A stretch of 64,000 nucleotides of DNA from Comamonadaceae bacterium. Its GTDB lineage: Bacteria; Pseudomonadota; Gammaproteobacteria; Burkholderiales; Burkholderiaceae_C. Below are positions 53,350 through 61,084 of this stretch, one piece after another. The notes under the pieces are model-generated. The model ran no database searches. It was not told where the DNA came from and worked only from the letters and a program-made list of their open reading frames with translations. Position numbers and translations under genes: made by a program. The stretch lies in the NCBI GenBank assembly GCA_947375135.1, contig CANCER010000011.1, forward strand, positions 44,624 to 108,623, read 5' to 3'. Position 1 is the first letter of the stretch. The number at the start of each line of letters is the position of its first letter.

Positions 53350-54249
53350 TTAAGCAGCGACCTCGTAACCCGCTGCAGCCATCACGCGCAGCAATTCCCT
53401 GTGGCCGATCTGGGCCATCTTCAGCGGGGGATTGGGTTTGGGGTCCTGCTCGGCTTCGACCACAAACCAGCCCTCGTAGCCATGCGATGCCAGGCGTTTG
53501 ACGATGGATTCAAAATCGAGTGAGCCGTCGCCGGGCACGGTAAACGCACCCTTCAGCACGGCATCCAGAAAGCTCTCCTTGCTGCGGTCCAGTCCGTCCA
53601 CCACGCTGCGGCGAATGTCCTTGGCGTGCACATGGCTGATGCGCTTGGCATGCTTGTCGATGACGCGCAAGACGTCACCACCGGCAAAGGCCATGTGGCC
53701 GGCATCAAACAACAGGGGCAGGGTGGAGCCGGAATGCTTCATCATCAGATCCAGGTCTTCTTCCGTCTCGATGGGTGCTGCCATGTGGTGGTGGAAGGCG
53801 ATGGGCATGCCCTGCTCGGTGCACCACTCGGCAAACTCGGTCATCTTGCGCGCGTAGACCTTGATCTGGTCTTCGGACAGTTTGCGTCTGGTGTTCAGCG
53901 GTGCGTTGCGGTTGCCCTGTATGGTGCCTGCCGTTTCGCCGTAGACGATGCAGGGGGCACCCAGGGCCTTGAAGGTGGCGATCTGTTGCGCAATGCGGTC
54001 TTTTTCACGCGCGACTTCCGAGTCCAGCAGCAGGCCGGAATACCAACCGCCGCACAGGCTGATGTCGTGCGCCTTAAGGATGGGGCCCAGCACGGCGGCG
54101 TCCTGGGGGAACTTGCCACCGGTTTCTATTCCCGTAAAGCCGGCCGATCGCGCCTCGCTCAGGCAGGTCTCCAGGCTGACATCGCCACCGAGTTCGGGCA
54201 GATCATCGTTGGACCAGGCGATCGGAGCGATTCCGAGTTTTGCTTTCAT
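53350..54249 (-). CDS. iolE: IolE, myo-inosose-2 dehydratase
   Basis: A 299-residue TIM-barrel dehydratase that converts 2-keto-myo-inositol to trihydroxycyclohexanedione, the substrate of IolD. It opens KLGIAPIAWSNDDLPELGGD, the diagnostic IolE start, and has AFHHHMAAPIETEEDLD, LLFDAGHMAF, HVHAKDIR and WFVVEAEQDP, which carry the metal ligands. Length fits the family. The ribosome-binding site is TTTAGGAGACAG. It is transcribed alone, divergent from the small reading frame and the RpiR regulator. Confidence 0.95.
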   Translation of the reverse strand: MKAKLGIAPIAWSNDDLPELGGDVSLETCLSEARSAGFTGIETGGKFPQDAAVLGPILKAHDISLCGGWYSGLLLDSEVAREKDRIAQQIATFKALGAPCIVYGETAGTIQGNRNAPLNTRRKLSEDQIKVYARKMTEFAEWCTEQGMPIAFHHHMAAPIETEEDLDLMMKHSGSTLPLLFDAGHMAFAGGDVLRVIDKHAKRISHVHAKDIRRSVVDGLDRSKESFLDAVLKGAFTVPGDGSLDFESIVKRLASHGYEGWFVVEAEQDPKPNPPLKMAQIGHRELLRVMAAAGYEVAA

Positions 54250-54363
54250 TCTGTCTCCTAAATGTGTATGCCGAGCCGGGGCGATAAGCCTACAAGCAAG
54301 GCCGATGGCTACGACAAAAAATCAATAACTTGCGAAGCATTTATTGCTTAAATTCCTTGCATT

Positions 54364-54401
54364 GCAATGATAATTGCATAATCACAACTATTGCAATAGT
54401 T
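54364..54401. promoter_or_regulatory. Double operator between iolE and the regulator gene
   Basis: GCAATGATAATTGC (54364-54377) and the perfect 16-base palindrome AACTATTGCAATAGTT (54386-54401) lie side by side, with centres 23 bases apart. A further partial site is at 54337-54347. The first is a member of the shared operator family. This is the densest group of such sites in the window and lies upstream of iolE. Confidence 0.75.
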
Positions 54402-54430
54402 CGTCTTACAATTTTGTGGAGCCTGATGCC

Positions 54431-54556
54431 ATGTCTACGGCCGCCCATCTCAATCCCGCGTCATTGGAGACCCGCATGCGCAAGAAAGCCAACTTGGCGC
54501 TGGATCCGCAAGCCCTATTCGCCGGGGACTTTGGTCAGACGCCCTCAGGGCGTTGA
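54431..54556 (+). CDS. Small open reading frame of unknown function (possible gene remnant)
   Basis: A 41-residue frame (MSTAAHLNPASLETRMRKKA...) follows the double operator and a possible -10 box TACAAT (54407-54412). It has no recognisable domain and no strong ribosome-binding site. It could be a real small protein, a leader peptide for the regulator gene, or the first codons of a larger gene lost by deletion. Codon use is like that of its neighbours, which favours a once-coding origin. Confidence 0.35.
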   Translation: MSTAAHLNPASLETRMRKKANLALDPQALFAGDFGQTPSGR

Positions 54557-54627
54557 GTTATCAGAAGCATACAAAGTGGTGCCGACAATCAAAAATCCCT
54601 CAAAATCGCTCGCATAACGTGCTCACA

Positions 54628-54645
54628 TTGCAACAAACGTTGTAA
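54628..54645. promoter_or_regulatory. Inverted repeat just upstream of the RpiR regulator gene
   Basis: TTGCAAC-AAAC-GTTGTAA is a near-perfect 7-base inverted repeat, 10 bases before the regulator start codon. It shares the TTGCAA core with the operators of the locus but has a different spacing. Self-control of the regulator is a reasonable inference. Confidence 0.5.
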
Positions 54646-54655
54646 ATTCCGAGAT

Positions 54656-55543
54656 ATGCAACAAGCCGAAACTCCAAAAGACTACGAAGAGCTCATTCGC
54701 GTGATTCATGAGCGCTACGAAAAAATGAGCAAGTCGTACCAGGCGATTGCTGTCTACCTCACGCAGAACCCGAACGAGGTCGCCATCAAGCCGGTGAACT
54801 CCATTGCCGAGACCTGTGGAATCCACGCCTCCAGTTTTGTTCGCTTTGCACAGGCACTGGGTTACAAGGGTTTCAAGGAACTGCAGCTGGTCTATCAGAA
54901 GCGGCTTTCGACTGCTGCACCCGGATTCAATGCCCGGGTCAAGGCGCTCCAGTCTGAATTGGCCGACCACAGTACTACCTCGACCTTCTTGCAGGAGCTG
55001 GTGCATAGGGACATTGCCTCCTTGCAGGAGCTGATGGAAATGACCTCCAAAGGTGACATCGCCAAAGCCACCAAAATGATGGAGGTAGCCGACACCATCT
55101 ACCTCATCGGGCAGCTCCGTTCAGCACCTGTGGTCGAGTTGATGCGCTACGTTCTCACCATGCTGGGAAAGCGAGCCGTGCTGCTGGATGCCAGTGGTGG
55201 ATTGACGACGCACATGGCCAACCTGATACGCCCCAGGGACATGCTGATCGCAGTTTCATTCCGCTTTTACGCCAATGAAGTGGTTAATGTGGTGGAGAGC
55301 TGCGGCAGCCGACAGGTGCCCATACTGGCCATCTCGGACTCCACACTCTCACCCCTGGCGAAGAACGCCTCGGTTCTTTTTACGGTGCCGGAACATGAGT
55401 ATTCGTTCTCCCGTTCGCTCGCTGCGCCCATGTGCCTGGCTCAGGCTTTGCTCGTGAATCTTGCATCCAAATTGCAGAAGCAGATTGAACCAAGAATTCC
55501 AACTGTGACCCAACAGAAGCAGAAGCATTCAAATCCTGGTTGA
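54656..55543 (+). CDS. MurR/RpiR-family transcriptional regulator (IolR-like)
   Basis: A 295-residue regulator. The N-terminal HTH_6 domain (about residues 10-90) has SIAETCGIHASSFVRFAQALGYKGFKELQ, which includes the recognition helix. The C-terminal SIS domain (about 130-275) binds sugar phosphates or related ligands and includes FRFYANEVVNVV and ILAISDSTLSPLAKNAS. RpiR-type repressors control inositol genes in several Proteobacteria. Its place inside the locus, with recurring palindromes in the promoters, makes it the best candidate for the local regulator. Confidence 0.9.
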   Translation: MQQAETPKDYEELIRVIHERYEKMSKSYQAIAVYLTQNPNEVAIKPVNSIAETCGIHASSFVRFAQALGYKGFKELQLVYQKRLSTAAPGFNARVKALQSELADHSTTSTFLQELVHRDIASLQELMEMTSKGDIAKATKMMEVADTIYLIGQLRSAPVVELMRYVLTMLGKRAVLLDASGGLTTHMANLIRPRDMLIAVSFRFYANEVVNVVESCGSRQVPILAISDSTLSPLAKNASVLFTVPEHEYSFSRSLAAPMCLAQALLVNLASKLQKQIEPRIPTVTQQKQKHSNPG

Positions 55544-55719
55544 CCCAGCTCTGCTTCATGCAGCCCTGAAAGTGCCTCTCCTCCACCGGTCTGGTCAACA
55601 ACCGCTGGCTTCGGGTAATAGCCTACGCATGCGAGCTACCGTCAACTTGAACTCGTGGAAGCAACAGGGTATGCGGCCGCGCAATGGAACTATGGGGGCG
55701 GGTTTTTTTCTGCGACGCT

Positions 55720-56922
55720 TCAGCTTAAACGGGTTTGCGCCTGCGCTTGCAACGTGTTCTGAAACTGCTGCGTAGACAGACCCTTGGCCAGCGCAGTACG
55801 CATCAGATCCTGCTGGCTCAGCGGCGCAAGGCCGCCCATGGGCGGGTCGCGATCCAAGTTGGTAGGAAAGGCATAGCCTTCAGCGCATGCAGCCACTGCG
55901 GCTTCAATATCGGCAGGTTCCATGGCGCCTCTTGCCCTAACCAGGCAGGGGTATAGATGCTGCGCCATGCGCACACGGTCCACCGTTTCCATGCAGCGGC
56001 CAAAGGCGCTGCTGACCTGCAGCAGGTTCGCCATGCGCCGGATATGGCTGGAACGGTTGGTACCGGCAGCATGCAGCAATGCCGGGTTAAAGAAGATGCC
56101 GTCGCCCTTGGCCAGCGGCAACTGCACATGGTGGGAATCAAAGTAATCTTGGAACGCCGCCATCCCCGACACCAGATAGCCGGGCAGGTATTTCTGTGAA
56201 TGCGGCAGGTACAGCGTGGGGCCGCTTTCCAGCGGCATATCCACATGCGCTACCGCACCTTGCAGAGTCAGCAGGGGCGAGAGCCGGTGCACATGGGCCG
56301 GAAAGCGCTCGGCGCCGGCCGCATTGAAGAAGCCCAGGTGGTAATCGCGGTGCGCCACCTGCGCCTGCCCGCCCGGGTTGACGCAATTGATTTGCGAAGT
56401 GAACTGGTAGGCAGGACCAAGCCAGGCTTCACACACGGTCGCCAACAAGGCATTGCCGTAGTAGGCGGCGAACACATCTGGGGCACGCAGGCAAAGCTTT
56501 TCCAGCGCATTCCAGACCCGGTCATTGGCGCCGGGCTTGGCAAAGTGGTCACCTGCCTGGCCGGCTTTGCGTGATTCTTCGATCAGACTCTGGAACGCGG
56601 CCGTGGTGGCATCGACAACGGCGACATCGGCATACAGGCCCTGCACCACCAGCAAACCCGGGCCGTTTTGCCAGACACCGGCCCATTCGGCCATGAGTGC
56701 GTTGCGCCATGCGATCGGGTCGGCAGCGCTGGCATGGGCGGCACGCAAAGCCTTACCGTCATACACCGGCACGCCCTGCAAAATGTGCACCGCCTGCGGG
56801 CAGTCTTCGGTGCGGGTGGTGGTTTGCAGCAGCGCGTCCAAGTCGCCAATCTCGCAATGCACGGCTTGCAGGTAGCCGCTGGCGGAGGCTGTAGTTAAGG
56901 CCGGGGTGCTTGTGTGGGACAT
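55720..56922 (-). CDS. Phytanoyl-CoA dioxygenase-family (PhyH) Fe(II)/2OG oxygenase
   Basis: A 400-residue oxygenase. The iron ligands are H191 and D193 in AHRDYH and the distal H284 in LLHAAGTNRS, followed by an Arg that would hold 2-oxoglutarate. The fold and length fit the PhyH family. Many bacterial members hydroxylate small molecules rather than phytanoyl-CoA. It is divergent from a LacI-family regulator that probably controls it. Its closeness to the cyclitol locus hints at a role with a related compound such as a methylated or modified inositol, but this is only a guess. Confidence 0.85.
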   Translation of the reverse strand: MSHTSTPALTTASASGYLQAVHCEIGDLDALLQTTTRTEDCPQAVHILQGVPVYDGKALRAAHASAADPIAWRNALMAEWAGVWQNGPGLLVVQGLYADVAVVDATTAAFQSLIEESRKAGQAGDHFAKPGANDRVWNALEKLCLRAPDVFAAYYGNALLATVCEAWLGPAYQFTSQINCVNPGGQAQVAHRDYHLGFFNAAGAERFPAHVHRLSPLLTLQGAVAHVDMPLESGPTLYLPHSQKYLPGYLVSGMAAFQDYFDSHHVQLPLAKGDGIFFNPALLHAAGTNRSSHIRRMANLLQVSSAFGRCMETVDRVRMAQHLYPCLVRARGAMEPADIEAAVAACAEGYAFPTNLDRDPPMGGLAPLSQQDLMRTALAKGLSTQQFQNTLQAQAQTRLS

Positions 56923-57039
56923 GGCATGTACTCCTGATGAAGATCAATTCTTGCGAGACTGCAGTGTAGAAAGGCGGCATGCAGACTGGAGACACAAAAC
57001 AGCTCACAAACACCTCAAATTCCTGCGCGCTGCGGCACA

Positions 57040-58071
57040 ATGCTGCGCATGGCTCATCCCCATTTGCTCAAGGCTGTTGCTCTGCAGGCGGGCGTCAGTC
57101 TGGCCACCGTGGACCGCGTAGTGCATCAACGGCCTGGCGTACGTGCGCATACGGTGCGCCGGGTGCAACAAGCCATGGGCGAATTGGAGCGGCAAAGCGC
57201 ACAGATCGGGCTGCAGGGTCGCAAGTTCATGCTGGACGTGGTGGTGCAGGCGCCGATGCGCTTTGCCCATGTGGTGCGCGACGCGCTGGAGCGCGAAATG
57301 CCCTTAATGCATCCGGCCATTCTGCGGGCGCGCTACCACCTGGGCGAATCCATGACGGTGACCGAGTTGGTGACCACCTTGGACAAGATTGCCGCACGTG
57401 GCAGCCATGGCGTGCTGCTCAAGGCGCCCAACGACGCGGCGGTGGTGGCGGCAGTCGCGCGCTTACAGGCCAAGGGCATTGCCGTGGTGACGCTGGTAAC
57501 CGACCTGCCGGACTCGGTGCGCCTGGCCTATGTGGGCATGGACAACCATGCGGCCGGCCAAACCGCCGCCTACCTGCTGGGCCAATGGCTGGGGCCGGGC
57601 AGCACAGCGGGAGTGCTGGTGTCGCTGAGCAGCAACCGCTTTCGGGGCGAGGGCGAGCGCGAGGCGGCCTTTGCCGAGGCGCTGCGGCGCCACTACCCGC
57701 TACTGCAGCGCGTTGACGCCAGCGAAGGTCTGGGCTTGCACGTGGCCACCGCTAGCCTGGTACGCCGCCGGCTAACAGCCCACCCGGAAGTGTGCGCGGT
57801 GTATTCCATTGGCGGCGCCAACGCCGCGATCCTGCAGGCCTTTGCGCAAGAGGGACGGACCTGCAAGGTATTTATCGGGCACGACCTGGACGCGGATAAC
57901 TTGCCGCTGCTGCAAAGCGGCCAGCTCAGCGCCGTTTTGCACCACGATTTGCAGCACGATATGCGCATGGCTTGCCTGCAGGTGATGCGTGCCCATGGAT
58001 TCGGCGCGGGGCGCACCCAGCACACTCTGTCGGCTGTGCAGGTGATCACGCCGGTGAATATTCCTGGATAG
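57040..58071 (+). CDS. LacI-family transcriptional regulator
   Basis: A 343-residue regulator. The helix-turn-helix (about residues 8-55) reads LLKAVALQAGVSLATVDRVVHQR, and the C-terminal part is a periplasmic-binding-protein-like sensor domain of the RbsB/inositol class (VTLVTDLPDSVRLAYVGMDNHAAGQTAA). The ATG at 57040 or the one at 57049 may be used; neither has a strong ribosome-binding site. It is divergent from the PhyH gene, its likely target. The effector is probably a sugar or cyclitol. Confidence 0.88.
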   Translation: MLRMAHPHLLKAVALQAGVSLATVDRVVHQRPGVRAHTVRRVQQAMGELERQSAQIGLQGRKFMLDVVVQAPMRFAHVVRDALEREMPLMHPAILRARYHLGESMTVTELVTTLDKIAARGSHGVLLKAPNDAAVVAAVARLQAKGIAVVTLVTDLPDSVRLAYVGMDNHAAGQTAAYLLGQWLGPGSTAGVLVSLSSNRFRGEGEREAAFAEALRRHYPLLQRVDASEGLGLHVATASLVRRRLTAHPEVCAVYSIGGANAAILQAFAQEGRTCKVFIGHDLDADNLPLLQSGQLSAVLHHDLQHDMRMACLQVMRAHGFGAGRTQHTLSAVQVITPVNIPG

Positions 58072-58403
58072 TGAAAAGACTGCCGTGGTCGCGGCTTCGT
58101 CTTTAACCCAGCAGATCGGTGTGAAACGCACCCATCGGGATGGCAAGTCCGCACAATGGAACCGTCATTACTACCAAGTGGTGCTGGCATGTTTGAATTG
58201 AATTGCGTCACCGAAATTGCCGGTGCTCAGCTGCAGTCTTCCATTTTTTTAAATTAGGGGGCATTGAGCTTTGCCGTCGTAGACAGGAAGTTAGCCGGTA
58301 GCGTGAGACCAGATCGCATCCTCTGGCATCCAGCAATGACCAAGCAACATGAAACTTGAGATTGGGTGTATAAACACCGACGCACCCAAACACTGGAGAA
58401 ATC
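58072..58403. other. Intergenic region before the toxin-antitoxin pair
   Basis: This 332-base stretch has no clear gene. Near its start an imperfect hairpin (58075-58103, AAAGAC...GTCTTT) may end the LacI-regulator transcript. The middle has a T-run and a stretch rich in A and T. The right end carries the palindromic control region of the toxin-antitoxin operon. Confidence 0.5.
58362..58389. promoter_or_regulatory. Palindromic control region of the toxin-antitoxin operon
   Basis: GGTGT-ATAA-ACACC (58365-58378) is a perfect inverted repeat that overlaps a TATAAA -10-like box. A wider repeat, TTGGGTG (58362-58368) and CACCCAA (58383-58389), surrounds it. The position, 15 bases before the antitoxin start, suits autorepression by the RHH antitoxin. 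Confidence 0.6.
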
Positions 58404-58643
58404 ATGGATTCAGTCCGCTGGAACATCGCTGTGTCGCCGGACACGGACCAATCCGTGCGCATGTTCATCGCTGCGCAGGGAGGGGGACGCAAGGGCGACT
58501 TGTCACGCTTCATTGAGGAGGCAGTGCGCTCCTACCTTCTGGAAAAGGCCGTAGAACAAGCCAAGGCTGCTGCGACCGGCATCGGCGAGTCTGAAATGAC
58601 CGACCTGATCGACGAGGCGGTGCAATGGGCTCGTGAGCATTAA
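58404..58643 (+). CDS. Antitoxin, ribbon-helix-helix type
   Basis: A 79-residue protein. The N-terminal half (MDSVRWNIAVSPDTDQSVRMF...) has the strand plus two helices of a ribbon-helix-helix DNA-binding domain, and the rest is a helical tail suited to toxin binding. The ribosome-binding site is GGAGAAATC. Its stop overlaps the toxin start (TAATG), as is usual in such pairs. It would neutralise the PIN toxin and repress the operon. Confidence 0.82.
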   Translation: MDSVRWNIAVSPDTDQSVRMFIAAQGGGRKGDLSRFIEEAVRSYLLEKAVEQAKAAATGIGESEMTDLIDEAVQWAREH

Positions 58644-59062
58644 TGCGGGTCATTCTGGACACCAACGTGCTGCTTGGTGCGCTGATCTCGCCGTCCGGTC
58701 CGCCTGACACCATTTATCGCGCCTGGCGCGCGGCCAGATTCGAACTGGTTACCTCTTCCGCCCAGCTTGACGAACTGCGGCGTGTGAGCCGCTACCCCAA
58801 GCTCAAAACCATCTTGCCGGCTCACCGCGTCGGCACCATGGTGAACAACATGCAACGCGCCATTGTGTTGGGCACTTTGCCTCCTCCCCCGGATGGCATG
58901 GATCTGAACGATCCCAACGATGTTTTCCTTCTTTCCATGGCATTGGCCAGCGAGGCAGATTACCTGGTGACCGGAGATCGCCGTGCAGGTCTGCTACAAC
59001 GGGGAAGCGCTGGTCGCACGCGCATCGTCACCCCTGCTTCCTTCTGCACCAAAGTGCTTTGA
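58643..59062 (+). CDS. PIN-domain toxin (VapC-like ribonuclease)
   Basis: A 139-residue PIN-domain nuclease. The acidic metal-binding residues are D6 (ILDTNVLL), E44 (LDELRRV), D93 (DPNDVFLL) and D112 (VTGDRR), all in the right order. PIN toxins cut RNA, often tRNA or rRNA. It is coupled to the RHH antitoxin and looks intact. Confidence 0.88.
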   Translation: MRVILDTNVLLGALISPSGPPDTIYRAWRAARFELVTSSAQLDELRRVSRYPKLKTILPAHRVGTMVNNMQRAIVLGTLPPPPDGMDLNDPNDVFLLSMALASEADYLVTGDRRAGLLQRGSAGRTRIVTPASFCTKVL

Positions 59063-59169
59063 GGAGTAGCACGTCATGTGCTCCGGCGTGTTGACGCAAT
59101 GAATTCGGTCATACCGGCACGAAATTCGCGAAACCCGACTTTGTGGGTTTTCGTGATTCACACCATTAA

Positions 59170-59188
59170 CGCAAACACAATGTTTGCG
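59170..59188. repeat. Perfect inverted repeat upstream of the recombinase gene
   Basis: CGCAAACA-CAA-TGTTTGCG is a perfect 8-base inverted repeat, about 70 bases before the recombinase start. A second hairpin-like pair around CGCGAAACCC and GGGTTTTCG (59127-59152) lies just upstream. Either could be a recombinase core/arm site, an operator, or a terminator for the toxin operon. Confidence 0.45.
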
Positions 59189-59257
59189 AATAGTCGTGTA
59201 TGCAAATGAACAAAAAATTCATATTGGCGCTCCCTATTATTTATAAGGAGAATTGTC

Positions 59258-59887
59258 ATGGAAGAGGCAGTCAGTCAGGTACGCCATCGGCGCGAACCCT
59301 GGAATAAAGGCAAGCTGATCGGGCAAAAGGCACCCTTCAAATTGAAGGAAGTGTGGGCTATCCGGGTGTGGCTTCAACTGGAACATCGAACCAGGGAGCT
59401 GGCCCTTTTCGATCTGGGCTTGGACAGCAAATTGAGGGCCTGCAATCTGGTAAAACTCAGGGTCCGCGACATATGCCACGGTGATCGCATTGCCCCTCGT
59501 GCCATTGTCATGCAGCAAAAAACCTCCCGGCCGGTCCAGTTTGAGATCACAGAGCAAACCCGTACCGCAGTCGCCGACTGGATGAAGTTGCGAAACCTTC
59601 ATTCCGAGGACTATCTGTTTCCGAGTCGGGTACATAAGTCCCTCCATTTGGGAACGCGCCAGTACGCCCGCATCGTGAACGGATGGGTAAAACATATTGG
59701 GCTTGACCCCTGTGCCTACGGCACCCATTCCATGCGGCGCACCAAGGTTACCCTTATCTACAGGAAAACCAAGAACTTGCGTGCGGTTCAACTTTTGCTG
59801 GGCCATTCCAAATTGGAGTCCACCGTGAGGTACCTCGGAATTGAAGTGGATGATGCGTTAGAAATAGCGGAAGACACGGATATTTAA
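59258..59887 (+). CDS. Short orphan tyrosine recombinase/integrase
   Basis: A 209-residue tyrosine recombinase with a complete catalytic set: R60 (SKLRACN), a beta-hairpin Lys in QQKTSRP, H157 and R160 (HSMRR), H183 (LGHS) and the nucleophile Y192 (RYLG). It lacks the usual N-terminal arm-binding and core-binding domains; only about 45 residues precede the catalytic domain. Short integrases of this kind are widespread in Proteobacteria and of unclear function. The ribosome-binding site AAGGAGAATTGTC is strong, so it is probably expressed. Confidence 0.88.
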   Translation: MEEAVSQVRHRREPWNKGKLIGQKAPFKLKEVWAIRVWLQLEHRTRELALFDLGLDSKLRACNLVKLRVRDICHGDRIAPRAIVMQQKTSRPVQFEITEQTRTAVADWMKLRNLHSEDYLFPSRVHKSLHLGTRQYARIVNGWVKHIGLDPCAYGTHSMRRTKVTLIYRKTKNLRAVQLLLGHSKLESTVRYLGIEVDDALEIAEDTDI

Positions 59888-60218
59888 AGCCCCCAAGATC
59901 ACGCTTAATTCCGCATCAGCGTGGTCTTCGAAGCGCGACGACTATTTAGGGAAACTGTCGCAGTTTCGCCCGGTTTTTGGAAGCCCTAAAGCTGTCATTC
60001 CGAAGGACTGCTCCTGCAAATTTTGAAAAACACGGCTATGTTTTTCGATGACCGCAATCAGCCCCTAGTGACCGTAGGAGCGATCAAATTCTCTGGCTGC
60101 TCATTGACCAAAGCTGAAGTTCCTTGAAGCGACTTCATGGCCGTTGGCACTGGCCTGCAGCGGGTAACGATGCGCTGCGCATGGGTGCGTTTTCCAACGA
60201 CGCGGATGCGGACCTCGC
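59888..60218. other. Intergenic region with hairpins and the dispersed repeat
   Basis: No intact gene is present. An 11-base inverted repeat (59895-59905 and 59918-59928, one G-T pair) and a second hairpin (59949-59970, core GAAACTG-TCG-CAGTTTC) follow the recombinase gene; neither has a T-run. The second half is the dispersed repeat copy 2. Confidence 0.55.
60006..60163 (+). repeat. Dispersed intergenic repeat, copy 2
   Basis: This matches the minus strand of 32445-32640: ATGACCGCAAT (60049), GCTGAAGTTCC (60113), AGCGACTTCATG (60128) and CAGCGG (60158) occur in the same order. The copies are diverged and differ by indels in the first half. Its right end abuts a decayed toxin-antitoxin gene. 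Confidence 0.7.
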
Positions 60219-60352
60219 GTGGTGAAGCACGGCGATATCTGGCTGGTCAACCTGGACCCCACTGTCGGCAATGAAATCAAAAATCCCGCCCCTGCGTCGT
60301 GGTATTGCCCCCTGAGATTGCGGCGGGCGGCCCATCAGGTGACATCTCCTGA
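60181..60352 (+). pseudogene. Frameshifted remnant of a MazF/PemK-type toxin, with antitoxin tail
   Basis: From the GTG at 60219 the frame reads VKHGDIWLVNLDPTVGNEIK, the usual MazF/PemK start. The next conserved block, KSRPCVVVLPPEI, is in another frame. A single lost base in the A-run at 60279-60283 explains the shift. The restored frame stops at 60352, far short of the usual length of about 110 residues, so the gene is also truncated. A short frame ending ADLAW (stop 60223-60225) overlaps the toxin start as antitoxin genes do and may be the antitoxin's last codons. The remnant runs up to the end of the methyltransferase gene. Confidence 0.8.
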
Positions 60353-60358
60353 CGAAGC

Positions 60359-61069
60359 CTATTTCTTGGTCGCCGTAATCATCTGGAAGTTGCTGAAAAA
60401 GTAGGTGTTGCGCACCACCGTCCACTCGCCGATGGACTGCAGGTAGTGGACCGGATCTTCCTTGTCCCACAGGGCCAGGCCATAGGGCTCGAAAACCTTG
60501 AAATACAGCCAGATCAAGGCGCGCAATACGGCAAGGCGCGGGCGGTGAAACTCGCCGATATAGAGCTTGCCGCCCTGTTTGAGCACGCGGCTGGCCTCGT
60601 TCAGGGCACGGGCCTTGAGCGGGTGGGGCAACTCGTGCAGCAGGAAAAACAGCACGTTCATGTCGACCGAGGCATCGGGCTGCTGCATGGCGGTGGCGTC
60701 GTCGGAGATGTAGCGGACCTTGCTGGCAAAGGGCTGCAGCTTGCCCTCGGCGTTGAGCAGTTCGTTGTGCACGATGTCACTGATCAACACCTCGCTGGTG
60801 CCGGACTGCAAGGCTGCTTCCACCACGCGGGGAATGACATTGCCAAAGGCGCAGGAGGTAATCAGCATCTTCTTTCCAGCCAGATTCATGCGCTGCAGAT
60901 CGGTCACCATGCGCGAGACCAGCCGGTGGTACTGGAACAGCAGGATGGCGGAAATCACCGGCTGGTAGTCCACCAGTTTAATCAGGCGCATGTTCGAGTA
61001 AATCGGGTACACATGCGAGGCGGCGTCCTGCCGGGGTGACAAGCCGCGCAGCAACAGGGCACCGCGCAT
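60359..61069 (-). CDS. RquA-like class I SAM-dependent methyltransferase (putative rhodoquinone synthesis)
   Basis: A 236-residue methyltransferase-fold protein. It has the RquA-like pattern: YPIYSNMRLIKLVDYQPVIS near the N-terminus, a modified SAM site (MLITSCAFGNVIPRVVEAAL), then NVLFFLLHELPHPLKARAL, GEFHRPRLAVLR and FEPYGLALW. The FFLLHE, HRP and EPY.LxLW blocks are those I associate with RquA, which turns ubiquinone into rhodoquinone for anaerobic fumarate respiration. Other SAM methyltransferases of the UbiE type are the alternative. The ATG at 61069 is the most likely start; 60991 is also possible. The gene lies at the border of an accessory patch, next to a truncated gene on the opposite strand, which suggests transfer. 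Confidence 0.6.
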   Translation of the reverse strand: MRGALLLRGLSPRQDAASHVYPIYSNMRLIKLVDYQPVISAILLFQYHRLVSRMVTDLQRMNLAGKKMLITSCAFGNVIPRVVEAALQSGTSEVLISDIVHNELLNAEGKLQPFASKVRYISDDATAMQQPDASVDMNVLFFLLHELPHPLKARALNEASRVLKQGGKLYIGEFHRPRLAVLRALIWLYFKVFEPYGLALWDKEDPVHYLQSIGEWTVVRNTYFFSNFQMITATKK

Positions 61070-61084
61070 CAGCACAAGCCAGCC

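Noticed and set aside
59258..59887. Prophage or integrative element inferred from the recombinase
   Set aside because: No phage structural, replication or conjugation genes are near, there is no tRNA target and no direct-repeat attachment pair was found. Only a small accessory patch is supported.
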